Source: Larix sibirica (Eukaryota > Streptophyta > Pinopsida > Pinales > Pinaceae). From it: a stretch of 10,634 nucleotides of DNA. Position 1 is the stretch's first letter; each line of letters starts with the position of its first letter. Location: contig NWUY0304249473.1 in assembly GCA_004151065.3 (NCBI GenBank), positions 1 to 10,634 of the forward strand. Reading direction: 5' to 3'. Position numbers and translations under genes: made by a program. Below the pieces are notes generated by a model. The model did not search any database. It was not told where the DNA came from and saw only the letters and a program-made list of their open reading frames with translations. Shown in pieces: positions 1 through 7,250 of the stretch.

Positions 1-992
1 CTCAATTGTTTGCACAATCAATGTGGTGCATGGCCATCTAAAATCAAAGGTGTCTATTTCCAGGGAGACACCACCTAGTATAGATGCTGCAAGTGGAATA
101 GCCAATTCGGAAAAGTTCTTTAGTCATCCATGCATGGGGATGTGCAGCCATGCATGTGCCAGGTTCACAGTTGATGTAATTTTGCAGCCCAGTTTTACCC
201 TTGAACAAATAAAATCCCGATATTGAATAACCAATCGCATTCACACAGGCCATAATGGTTATCCACTCCTTGCTCTTTGGTAGAATATTTGGCACGTTCT
301 GGCTCCCTCTCTTAGCAATGACTCGCATGCCACATTTCCTTCCTGCTTGTAACCCTATCTTGTTGTAGTTCCAAATATGGTATGGAGTGTATAGGTGTTT
401 CTCATATGCACTAGCAAGAATGTCGTAGAATCTAGACACCACTGTAGGGCGCATATTTATTGCCTTGTCTCTGTCAATGCCCTCTGTTGTTCTCAAAACT
501 AGATCTAGATGCCTTCTTTTAAAACCATCCCACCAAGATTTACGAGGAAAACCATCACTGAATGGGTCAGGCCTCCCATGACATATCTTAGCAACGATTG
601 ATTTCAGCTGTATCAACTCCAACTCATGTCCCAATTCTTCCATCTCCTTACACCAAACAACCACCTTGTTCTCCTCCCCTTCAGTCATAACAATAAGAGG
701 GCCCTTTCTACTTGGTATGGGTCAGGCCATTTATCCAGTAATGGATATTTGAGGGTGCAATATTATGTTTTTTAGCAACTGCTCTAACTGAATATCCATT
801 GAATTCTACGTCGTCAATTGCATCCCTCATGTCCTGCTCTGTCCATCCTCTTATAGCACTGATATTTTTCGCTGCACTAGAACCATGCACTGTGGAAGAT
901 GGTGGCATTGTGGGTGATGGTAGCATTGAGGTTGATGGTGCCAATGTGGGTGATGGTGCCACTGTGGTTGATGGTGGAACCACATCATCCAC
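1..992 (-). pseudogene. Decayed pogo/Tigger-type (CENP-B-like) DNA transposase, 3' end outside window
   Basis: Seen on the minus strand: a Pro/Ser/Thr-rich N-terminal stretch, then a psq-type helix-turn-helix (about 845-723; WTEQDMRDAI, NGYSVRAVAKKHNI). A CENPB-type DNA-binding region follows (about 625-485; SWWDGFKRRH, LVLRTTEG). The start of a DDE_1 endonuclease domain comes next (WNYNKIGLQAG, REWIT-like KEWITIMACVNA, GFYLFKGK, ending near MTKELF at 110). A one-base indel near 710 separates the psq part from the rest; another near 106-109 shifts the frame again. The second DDE aspartate survives in LILDGH at about 47-21. In this family the first catalytic Asp sits in a DETG-like box; here it reads NKIG, so Asp is Asn. 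In life such a protein cuts and pastes its own element in the nucleus; this copy must be inactive. The annotated Met at 992 is a GTG codon, so the true start is unknown. No terminal inverted repeats were identified. Confidence 0.85.
895..984. repeat. 18-bp minisatellite, five degenerate units, inside the transposase N-terminus
   Basis: Five head-to-tail 18-bp units start at 895, 913, 931, 949 and 967, each built on G(G/T)TGATGGTGCCA-TGTG with a few substitutions. Because 18 is a multiple of three, the array keeps the reading frame of the minus-strand transposase and encodes its repetitive Pro/Ser/Thr linker (APSPTLAPSTS and similar) ahead of the psq domain. Confidence 0.8.
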
Positions 993-1378
993 CTCATCTA
1001 CATGAGCATTCCCATAATTTTCCGGAGCATTGTTCTCATTCGAATTACGGGCTATCTGCTCAGATGATTCAGTGACTCAAAGTTGTGCACCCCTGGAACC
1101 CCGATATCTTGTTCTCCTTGGACGAGGAGCAATGTTGACTCTTTCCGAGGAAAATAGAACATGCACAATTATCACAGATACATGTATCAAACACATATGT
1201 TGAATTGAAGTTTCTGCAAGTTTTTTTTGGTTGTAATAGACATATTAGAGATCTAATCGAATGGAGTTCATTGACACAGTACACTGGAAAGTTGATCATG
1301 CATTTAGTCGACAATATGGATTGCCCAATAACAGAGTGAATATGCATGGCCAAGTCAAGGCAATTTAATCAAAGGCGA
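993..1378. other. Region without a supportable gene, upstream of the transposase
   Basis: The minus-strand transposase frame continues open past 992 to a TGA near 1078. Beyond that stop, the same frame shows a basic stretch (RPRRTRYRGSRG, about 1128-1093) that might be the original N-terminus, but I cannot show it is coding. No TIR or target-site duplication was recognised. Confidence 0.4.
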
Positions 1379-1526
1379 TGTGCAATTTTGGATTCTGTAG
1401 CTATTACAAAATGTGCAATGTGCAATTTTGGAATATGTAGCTATTATCAAAGGCAATGTGAATGGAGAATGTTCGGTATAAGGGAAAGAACAACCATCTC
1501 ACAATGGATTCTGTAGCTATTACAAA
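1379..1526. repeat. Short direct repeats, 40-bp period, third partial copy
   Basis: The string TGTGCAATTTTGGATTCTGT begins at 1379 and recurs with few changes at 1419, exactly 40 bp later; each copy continues to GTAGCTATTA. Part of it (TGGATTCTGTAGCTATTACA) appears again at 1505-1526. ATCAAAGGC(G/A)ATGTG also occurs twice, at 1368 and 1446. No open frame follows the repeat. Confidence 0.75.
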
Positions 1527-3166
1527 TAATGACAATGATTATTTCAGAAGGTTTGAGGTGTTCCAAGCCATCTTTCTCGGACTTAATATGGGTATTATGT
1601 TACAGTCACCTAGTAAAACATATAAATGCATTTACTTAGGCACACAGAAAAACATTAGAAGGCGACAAAGAGTCAATTCCTGGATGCCTCAGAAATGTTA
1701 TTAATTGTTAAGAAGGCATCCAGTGACCGTGGATGAGTCCCATCCTCTGTTGTTCTTAATAGTAGATGACGAGTGAGCCTTGATCTCATTGTCGCGCGCT
1801 TTGTATAGTTTGAAGTTACCATCTCTAATTTGATTTCCAATTTCATAACTTCAAAAAGCATGTCTTTTTATTTTTGTCGATGGTGTTGATGGCATGGATA
1901 ACCCTAGTTAGTGAATTCATTATGAAGTGAAAAAAACAATCTACAACATTCAGTGATTCAATAGTTAAGTTTTATAGAAACTCATATTCCTATTTTCTCT
2001 TATGGCTATGGTGTAGTTTTTTATGACTATTTAGGTAGCAGTAAGAAAGTAAAAAAGGCTCTAGAATGTTGGCAAGAAAGTTGTTTTTTGTAATTTTGGT
2101 AATGTGTCTTGACTGTAATGGAGAAATTGATCCGTAGTAGTTTTCTGGAAATTGTGGTGAAGTAGACTATGTAACATTGATTCCTTGACGTTGAATAAGA
2201 AGGTACAGTTATTTTCTTTGTGAAAAAGAAAGAAACATCAGAAAGTAAACATGTAGATGAGAAGAAAGACAGTGTTACAACATTATTATTTAGCATCATG
2301 CACATTATTGCTTCTAAAACCTGGAACAAAACACTCATAATGTTGCTGAAACATAGAAGGAATAACATGAAACAATAAATTTAGGAGGTTGATTGATCTG
2401 AAACCTGGAAATTGTATGAATGTAGATAGTGTTGATGCACTGTAAGATTGTTGACAGTGTTCATGCAATGTATTAATGTCTGGTCTGTTGATTGTTTCTG
2501 ATGCATTGTTTGAATTCCTGGAATGCAAATAGGATTCAATTGTAGGAAAAGAGCTGCGATTTATATTTTTCTGCTGTTCAAACTGATTGGTGCATGGAAT
2601 TGACATGGATTGCAAACATGTATTTCAGAATGGGTGTCTGTGATTGAGTTGGCTCTGATCCAATGGTTGAGAATTTGAATTTGTTGATCCATGTGCTTTC
2701 AAAGAGTTTAATTGATGATTTAATGTTGTTTTATAGGGTGGGTGTCATTTATTGCATTGGGAGGTTTGGATTGTTGAGAAAACATGGACCAGAAGCTGAC
2801 CTCTAGGCCATTTGCAACTTGTTAATGGATGATGGGATACAAGGGCTTGCTTGTTGTGGATTGCTGCTCCAAAGGCAATCCGTGAGGGCTGATCTGATGG
2901 GCAATACGTACTTGTAGATTTAGCAAGATAGGATGTTTTGATGTTTTATTTGGTATTTATGTCAAGAATTGATTGAATATTAGTTGGACAAGATGTTTTG
3001 CAGTGTTGGTATTAAAGTAACTTTTTGTTGGAGGCTGTTGGCCTAGTCAATTAATAAAGACTTTTTAGACTTAATTTAATGGTTGTTTATGCATTTAAAG
3101 AATACATTCTCTTGGGTAAATGGTGTTTAAGTGTTCATGTATTGGGTCCCAATAGGAGTCTCTCCC
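1527..3166. other. AT-rich intergenic DNA, no gene seen
   Basis: Short frames on both strands lack any recognisable domain and have the biased composition of chance ORFs. A perfect 10-bp inverted repeat (CTGGATGCCT at 1680-1689 with AGGCATCCAG at 1714-1723, 24-nt loop) and a short palindrome TATTGGGTCCCAATA at 3140-3154 are the only structures noted. I see no RNA gene and no clear transposon termini. Confidence 0.6.
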
Positions 3167-3174
3167 CTATATAG
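3167..3174 (+). promoter_or_regulatory. Candidate TATA element upstream of the duplicated leader
   Basis: CTATATAG in an otherwise C/T-rich context (CTCTCCCCTATATAG) sits about 100 bp before duplication copy 1 and on the same strand as the PPR gene. It would place a transcription start near 3200, about 630 bp ahead of the PPR ATG. This rests on motif shape alone; a start inside copy 2 is equally possible, and many plant housekeeping genes lack a TATA box. Confidence 0.2.
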
Positions 3175-3266
3175 TAAAATAGAAAATTTTACTTTGCACA
3201 TTTGATTTGATTTTTTAATTTGTCTCCAAATTATAATAAAGATTGTTCCTACGAGAATTAGAACAA

Positions 3267-3619
3267 CCACCATGTACAAATTATATCAAAATTTACAAAT
3301 TTGTAGATTGTTATCGTCGAAATTGTAATTTTTGACAGATTTGCTACAGGAATACGCTCGCTGTATTCCCGGGGTGAACGAACATAACAGTGAATCAGAT
3401 GAACGAACACCAGAGGCAGTGAGATGACCGAACATAACAGTCACTGATGATATGATTTTGTGATGAAGTGTATTTTCTGCCTTAATCGGCTTCTACTCCC
3501 ACTCCCAGGAGTCATAATATTGCTCTGCCACTGCCTTCTGCCGCACACGTATATTAAGGTTTCTAGCCTCCTCCAATCCTATCATCAACAGAAACACATC
3601 AACACCCATAACGATACGC
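3267..3619 (+). repeat. Tandem duplication copy 1 (353 bp) of PPR leader and N-terminal codons
   Basis: Copy 1 starts at CCACCATGTACAAA and is followed directly by copy 2, which starts with the same string at 3620 (offset 353 bp). The copies align throughout, with scattered substitutions and small indels. Copy 1 lacks 4 bp (GATG-type) near 3333 and about 12 bp at the palindrome that copy 2 carries. It contains its own ATG (3463) corresponding to the PPR start. Confidence 0.92.
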
Positions 3620-3642
3620 CCACCATGTACAAATTATATTAA
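3463..3642 (+). pseudogene. Orphan 59-codon duplicate of the PPR N-terminus
   Basis: The ATG at 3463 opens with MKCIFCLNRLLLPLPG, the same first 16 residues as the PPR protein. The next dozen residues differ (VIILLCHCLLPHT here, SHNIAVPLPLRHT in the gene) because copy 1 lacks one G in the CAGG(G)AGTC run and has one extra base in CCTTCTGCC; the two changes cancel and the frame returns at TYIKVSSLLQ. The frame then runs into copy 2 and ends at TAA 3640-3642, before any PPR motif. If made, the product would be a bare presequence-like peptide. It is best read as the 5' stub left by tandem duplication; which copy is ancestral cannot be told from the window alone. Confidence 0.7.
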
Positions 3643-3832
3643 AATTTACAAATTTGTAGATTGTTATCGTCGAAATTGTAATTTTTGATGGACAGATTTG
3701 CTACAGGAATACGTTCGAAACGTATTCCTGTATTCCCATGGGGTGAACGAACATAACAGTGAATCAGATGAACGAACACCAGAGGCAATGAGATGAACGA
3801 ACATAGCAGTCACCGATGATATGATTTGGTGA
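3625..3832 (+). promoter_or_regulatory. Chain of short upstream ORFs leading into the PPR start codon
   Basis: Eight short ATG frames precede the PPR ATG: 3625-3642, 3688-3756 (22 residues), 3738-3746, 3768-3791, 3788-3796, 3793-3819, 3816-3824 and 3821-3832. The last ends in TGA at 3830-3832 and shares its final A with the PPR ATG at 3832 (TGATG). If the mRNA starts upstream of these, scanning ribosomes would need reinitiation or leaky scanning to reach the main frame. If transcription starts downstream, most are irrelevant. The frames are seen directly; the regulatory role is inference. Confidence 0.45.
3702..3732. repeat. Perfect 14-bp inverted repeat with 3-nt loop in copy 2
   Basis: TACAGGAATACGTT (3702-3715), loop CGA, AACGTATTCCTGTA (3719-3732). 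The arms are perfect complements, so the RNA could fold into a strong hairpin about 100 nt before the PPR ATG, within the 22-residue upstream ORF. In copy 1 the matching place (about 3353-3375) keeps only GGAATAC...GTATTCC, 7-bp arms. Confidence 0.85.
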
Positions 3833-6800
3833 TGAAGTGTATTTTCTGCCTCAATCGGCTTCTACTCCCACTACCAGGGAGTCATAATATTGCTGTGCCA
3901 CTGCCTTTGCGGCACACTTATATTAAGGTTTCTAGCCTCCTCCAATCCTATCATCAACAGAAACACATCAATACCCATAACAATATACCCATTCATCACC
4001 AATGGGCGCACACCCAGAACATCATAATCTTTGGTGCAGCCAATAACACCATCAGCTCTAAAAGCAGCAGTCTGGCGAACGCACGCTTCTCTGGGCGAGG
4101 ACGAGGACGAGGACGAGATTGTGGATCATGGAATGCAATAACTGCAGCACAACCTGGGGATAGGAAGGGAGGAGCCCTCGAACTCAAATCCAAACTCTTT
4201 TGGGAAGTGCAGATTGCAGTCGCCAAGCCGGATCACTTCACTTTGGACAGTATCTCGAGAGCATGCGCCTGCGCAGGGTCGTTTGAAGAAGGCGTACAGG
4301 TGCATGCGTATCTTATTAAACTTGGATTTGATTCAGATGTTTCTGTTGGAAACGCTCTTGTTACCATGTATAGTAAACGTGCAAGTGTAGACTATGCACG
4401 CCAAGTATTTGACGAAATACCTGAACGGGACATTGTCTCATGGAACGCAATGCTTGCAGGTTATGGGCAGTGCCGGCAGTTTGAACAGGCATTGAGATTT
4501 TATTTGCGGATGCGGATGCACACAGTCATAGTTGGTATCCTTGCTGATAAATTCACTTTTATTAGTATTCTGAAAACATGTGGTATGTTGGAACTCATGG
4601 AATTGGGCGTTCAGCTACATGCGCAGGTAATTAAAAATGAATTCCAATCGGATGTCTCGGTTGGGAATGCCCTTGTTACCATGTATTCAAAATGTGGGAG
4701 TCTCCCATGTGCGCAAGCTGTGTTTGTCAAAATGTCTTTTCGGGATGCGGTGTCATGGAATGTCATGATTGCAAGGTATGCTGAGAATGGCTTCAATGAT
4801 AACGCTTTAAAATTATTTTCCAAAATGCAAGAAACGGGTGTTATGCCAGACGAGTTTACATTTGCCAGTGTTGCCAAGGCATGCTGTGGTTGTGGCAGAG
4901 CCCAGGCTATAGAACAACAGGGTCAGCAGGTGCATGCATATGTTATTAAAACCGGTTTTGAATCAGATGTATTTGTTGGGAGTGCCCTTGTTGACATGTA
5001 TGGGAAATGTGGAAAGACGGTGGATGCACAGAATGTGCTCGACAAAATGCCTGAACCAAACTTGGTATCATACAATGCAATGGTTGCAGGATATGTCCAG
5101 AATGGATTTGGTGAGGATGCCCTTAAACTCTTTTCAAAGATGCACCAGGGAGGCACAAAAGCCGATGATTTCAGTTTTGCAAGTGTGCTTAATGCATGTT
5201 CGACTTCACAGACTGTTGAGCAGGGTAAGCAAGTCCATGCTCTTACTATTAAGACTGGATTTCAGCTGGATATATCTGTGGGTGACGCGCTTTTCACCAT
5301 GTATGCCAACTGTAAGAGTGTAGAGGATGGGCGCAAGGTGTTTAACGGAATGCCTAAACGAGATGTGATCTCATGGAATGCAATGATTGCTAGATATACA
5401 CAGAATGGGCACATTGAGGAGGCTTTAAAACTCTTTTGCAAAATGCAAGAGTCTGGCATGAAGCCCGATGAGTTCACTTTAGCCAGTGTTCTATGGGCTT
5501 GTCATATGGAACAAGGCAAGCAAGTCCATGCTGCCATTATCAAATCAGGTTTTGAGTCTGATGGCTTTGTTGGATCAGCGCTGGTTGACATATATACAGA
5601 ATATGAGAGCCTAGAGGATGCTCTCAAAGTCTTTTACAAATTTCCTACACCATCTTTGATGCTATGTAATATCATAATTGCAGCATATGCCCAGATTGGG
5701 TATGTAGAGGAGTGTCTAGATTTCTTTTGCCAAATGCAATGGGGAGATGTGAAGCCAGACCAGGTTACCTTGGCTAGTGTTCTTAGATTATGTGGCAAAG
5801 TTGGAGCGCTGGAGCAGGGAAAACAGGTCCATGGTCTTGTCATTAAAAGTGGATTCGAGTTAGATGTTTGTGTGCTGAGTGGTCTTTTGGAGATCTATGT
5901 CAAATGCGGGCTTATACATTCTGCACGTGAAATATTTGAAAATATGCCTAACCATGATCTAGTTTCGTGCACGGCCATGATCACTGGATATGCTCAGCAT
6001 GGCCATTGTGAGGAAGCTTGGAGGTTATTTTGCATGGTACAAGAGGCAGGAATTGAGCTAGACGAATATACTTTCACCAGTATTCTTAGCACCTGTGCCA
6101 GCTTAGCATCTCTGGAACAGGGAAAACAGATACATGCCCACGTTGTAAAAAATATTTTTGATTTGGACGTCTTTGTGGGGAGTGCACTAGTTGACATGTA
6201 TGCCAAATGTGGGAGCATTGAAGATGCACAAAAAGTGTTCTATGAAATGCCTTATCAAAATGTGGTTGCTTGGAACACAATTATTGTTGGATGTACTCGG
6301 CATGGATGTGTGAAGACAGCACTAGATTTGTTTCATCAAATGCAATGTGCTGGCATGAAGCCTGACCACATCACCTTTGTTGGTATCCTTTCTGCATGTA
6401 GCCATGCAGGACTAGTGGATGAAGGCTTTGACTACTTTGATTATATGAGTAATTATTGTCGAATTTCACCAAGATTGGAGCATTATGCATGCCTGATTGA
6501 CCTTCTTGGCCGTGCTGGTCGCCTTGATGAGGCAGAATACCTTATAACCAAAGCGCCATTTGAGCCTAATGCTTTAATTTGGCGAACATTGCTTGGTGCC
6601 TGCAGAACCCATGGCAACATAGATCTAGGAAGACTTGCAGCAGAAAGCTTACTCAAGCTTGAACCGGAAGATGCCACAACATATATTCTTTTGTCAAATA
6701 TCTATGCTGCAGCAGGTAGATGGGATGATGTATCTAACCTGAGAGAAATGATGAAATACCGAGGAGTGAAGAAGGAGCCAGGATGTAGCTGGATTGAAGT

Positions 6801-6948
6801 TGGGAATAAGGTTCATGTATTTGCTGTTGGAGACAGATCACATCCACAAACAGAGGCGATCTACCAGAGGTTGGATGAATTGATCAGCCAGATGAAGGCC
6901 GTTGGCTATGTTCCTAATACAAAGGTTGTTGTACAAGATATGGAGTAA
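3832..6948 (+). CDS. PLS-class pentatricopeptide repeat protein, E/E+-like, DYW domain lost
   Basis: 1038 residues, no intron. The start is ATG 3832; an in-frame TGA at 3817-3819 leaves no earlier ATG. Residues 1-95 contain no Asp or Glu and are rich in Leu, Arg, His and Ser, fitting an organelle presequence; a GRGRGRGR tract lies at 88-95. A degenerate P motif and an L motif (to residue 169) precede six unbroken S-P-L triplets from 170 to 779, then S, P, L and S, E1 (from about 914) and E2 (to about 980). The PG-box region CSWIEVGNKVHVF follows, and the end is GYVPNTKVVVQDME. Repeats show typical ALVDMYAKCG, SWNAMI and GKQVHA cores. Known for the family: such proteins bind organellar RNA one motif per base and direct C-to-U editing, often through a DYW deaminase. 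Here the frame stops at the DYW boundary, so it would need a partner deaminase or have another role. Motif lengths deviate by 4 residues in the first complete P (+4), second L (+4) and fourth L (-4). The target and the compartment are unknown. Confidence 0.93.
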   Translation: MKCIFCLNRLLLPLPGSHNIAVPLPLRHTYIKVSSLLQSYHQQKHINTHNNIPIHHQWAHTQNIIIFGAANNTISSKSSSLANARFSGRGRGRGRDCGSWNAITAAQPGDRKGGALELKSKLFWEVQIAVAKPDHFTLDSISRACACAGSFEEGVQVHAYLIKLGFDSDVSVGNALVTMYSKRASVDYARQVFDEIPERDIVSWNAMLAGYGQCRQFEQALRFYLRMRMHTVIVGILADKFTFISILKTCGMLELMELGVQLHAQVIKNEFQSDVSVGNALVTMYSKCGSLPCAQAVFVKMSFRDAVSWNVMIARYAENGFNDNALKLFSKMQETGVMPDEFTFASVAKACCGCGRAQAIEQQGQQVHAYVIKTGFESDVFVGSALVDMYGKCGKTVDAQNVLDKMPEPNLVSYNAMVAGYVQNGFGEDALKLFSKMHQGGTKADDFSFASVLNACSTSQTVEQGKQVHALTIKTGFQLDISVGDALFTMYANCKSVEDGRKVFNGMPKRDVISWNAMIARYTQNGHIEEALKLFCKMQESGMKPDEFTLASVLWACHMEQGKQVHAAIIKSGFESDGFVGSALVDIYTEYESLEDALKVFYKFPTPSLMLCNIIIAAYAQIGYVEECLDFFCQMQWGDVKPDQVTLASVLRLCGKVGALEQGKQVHGLVIKSGFELDVCVLSGLLEIYVKCGLIHSAREIFENMPNHDLVSCTAMITGYAQHGHCEEAWRLFCMVQEAGIELDEYTFTSILSTCASLASLEQGKQIHAHVVKNIFDLDVFVGSALVDMYAKCGSIEDAQKVFYEMPYQNVVAWNTIIVGCTRHGCVKTALDLFHQMQCAGMKPDHITFVGILSACSHAGLVDEGFDYFDYMSNYCRISPRLEHYACLIDLLGRAGRLDEAEYLITKAPFEPNALIWRTLLGACRTHGNIDLGRLAAESLLKLEPEDATTYILLSNIYAAAGRWDDVSNLREMMKYRGVKKEPGCSWIEVGNKVHVFAVGDRSHPQTEAIYQRLDELISQMKAVGYVPNTKVVVQDME
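4093..4116 (+). repeat. GGACGA hexamer microsatellite encoding an Arg-Gly tract
   Basis: Four 6-bp units (GGGCGA then three GGACGA) lie in frame and encode GRGRGRGR at residues 88-95, between the acidic-free presequence and the first degenerate PPR motif. Hexamer gain or loss would change length without shifting frame. Confidence 0.8.
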
Positions 6949-7127
6949 GAGCGGAAGAACATTCTGTATGCTACTACTGTGAGAAATTATGGATTGCTTT
7001 TGATCTTATCAACACATCCTCTTCAACATCTAGCCAGGTCATCAATAACCTCTGCATTTGTTCCTTTGGTAGATCAACATGGTTCGAGAATAACTTCTGT
7101 CTGGATGATTTTAATCAAGTATACTGA
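6949..7127 (+). pseudogene. Remnant of the DYW deaminase domain, out of frame
   Basis: Directly after the PPR stop, the original frame continues with ERKNILY, matching the EE(Q/R)KEHILY stretch that opens DYW domains. The TAA therefore most simply replaces a Glu codon (GAA). From 6972 another frame, open to TGA at 7125, reads YYCEKLWIAFDLI and, after a short gap, QVINNLCIC. These match the family's YYHSEKLAIAFGLI and RVIKNLxxC segments, with the catalytic-site His lost from the HSE box. Past about 7050 the CGDCH zinc-ligand block is missing, and the tail (a GREIIVRD-like trace near 7082-7105) is scrambled. No CGDYW end is present. The deaminase cannot be made from this locus by ordinary translation. 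Confidence 0.8.
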
Positions 7128-7141
7128 TTTAATCCACAGAG

Positions 7142-7250
7142 GATGGACACCTGTATGCTGGTTTAGGGCTGCAATATTCTTAATACCTGAAAATATCACG
7201 TTGCCATTAAGTCCATCCCCAAAATTCTTGGACAAAAAATTGTTTTGTGA
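7142..7250 (+). repeat. 109-bp tandem repeat downstream of PPR, copy 1
   Basis: It starts GATGGACACCTGTATGCTGG and includes TACCTGAAAATATCACGTTG; it is repeated immediately by copy 2 at an offset of 109 bp. It lies in the 3' flank or UTR of the PPR gene, just after the DYW remnant. Confidence 0.9.

Larger units (their letters stand above)
3620..3989 (+). repeat. Tandem duplication copy 2 (about 370 bp), joined to the intact PPR frame
   Basis: It begins CCACCATGTACAAA at 3620 and loses similarity to copy 1 at about ATATACCC (3983-3990), inside the PPR presequence (codons about 50-53). Compared with copy 1 it has 4 extra bases giving ATGGACAG at 3688 and about 12 extra bases that complete a long palindrome at 3702-3732. 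Both copies carry the GAACGAACATAACAGT leader motif. Confidence 0.92.

Noticed and set aside
1093-1128. Basic stretch RPRRTRYRGSRG upstream of the transposase as its true N-terminus
   Set aside because: Separated by an in-frame TGA and too short to recognise; kept only as a possibility.
1680-1723. 10-bp hairpin CTGGATGCCT / AGGCATCCAG as a regulatory RNA or terminator
   Set aside because: No transcript context, no U-tract logic in a plant nuclear locus, and nothing conserved around it.
1673-1861. Minus-strand frame with RLTRHLLLRTTEDG, reminiscent of the transposase RRHLDLVLRTTEG at about 530-480
   Set aside because: Shared DNA is only CCTCTGTTGTTCT plus a few bases; too short to call a second transposase copy.
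2027-2615. Two overlapping minus-strand frames of about 110 codons
   Set aside because: No recognisable motif, low-complexity composition and mutual overlap in different frames; treated as chance ORFs in AT-rich DNA.
3826-3831. Start of the PPR frame two codons earlier, at TTG 3826
   Set aside because: TTG and GTG are not normal starts in plant nuclear genes; the first ATG after the in-frame TGA at 3817 is 3832.
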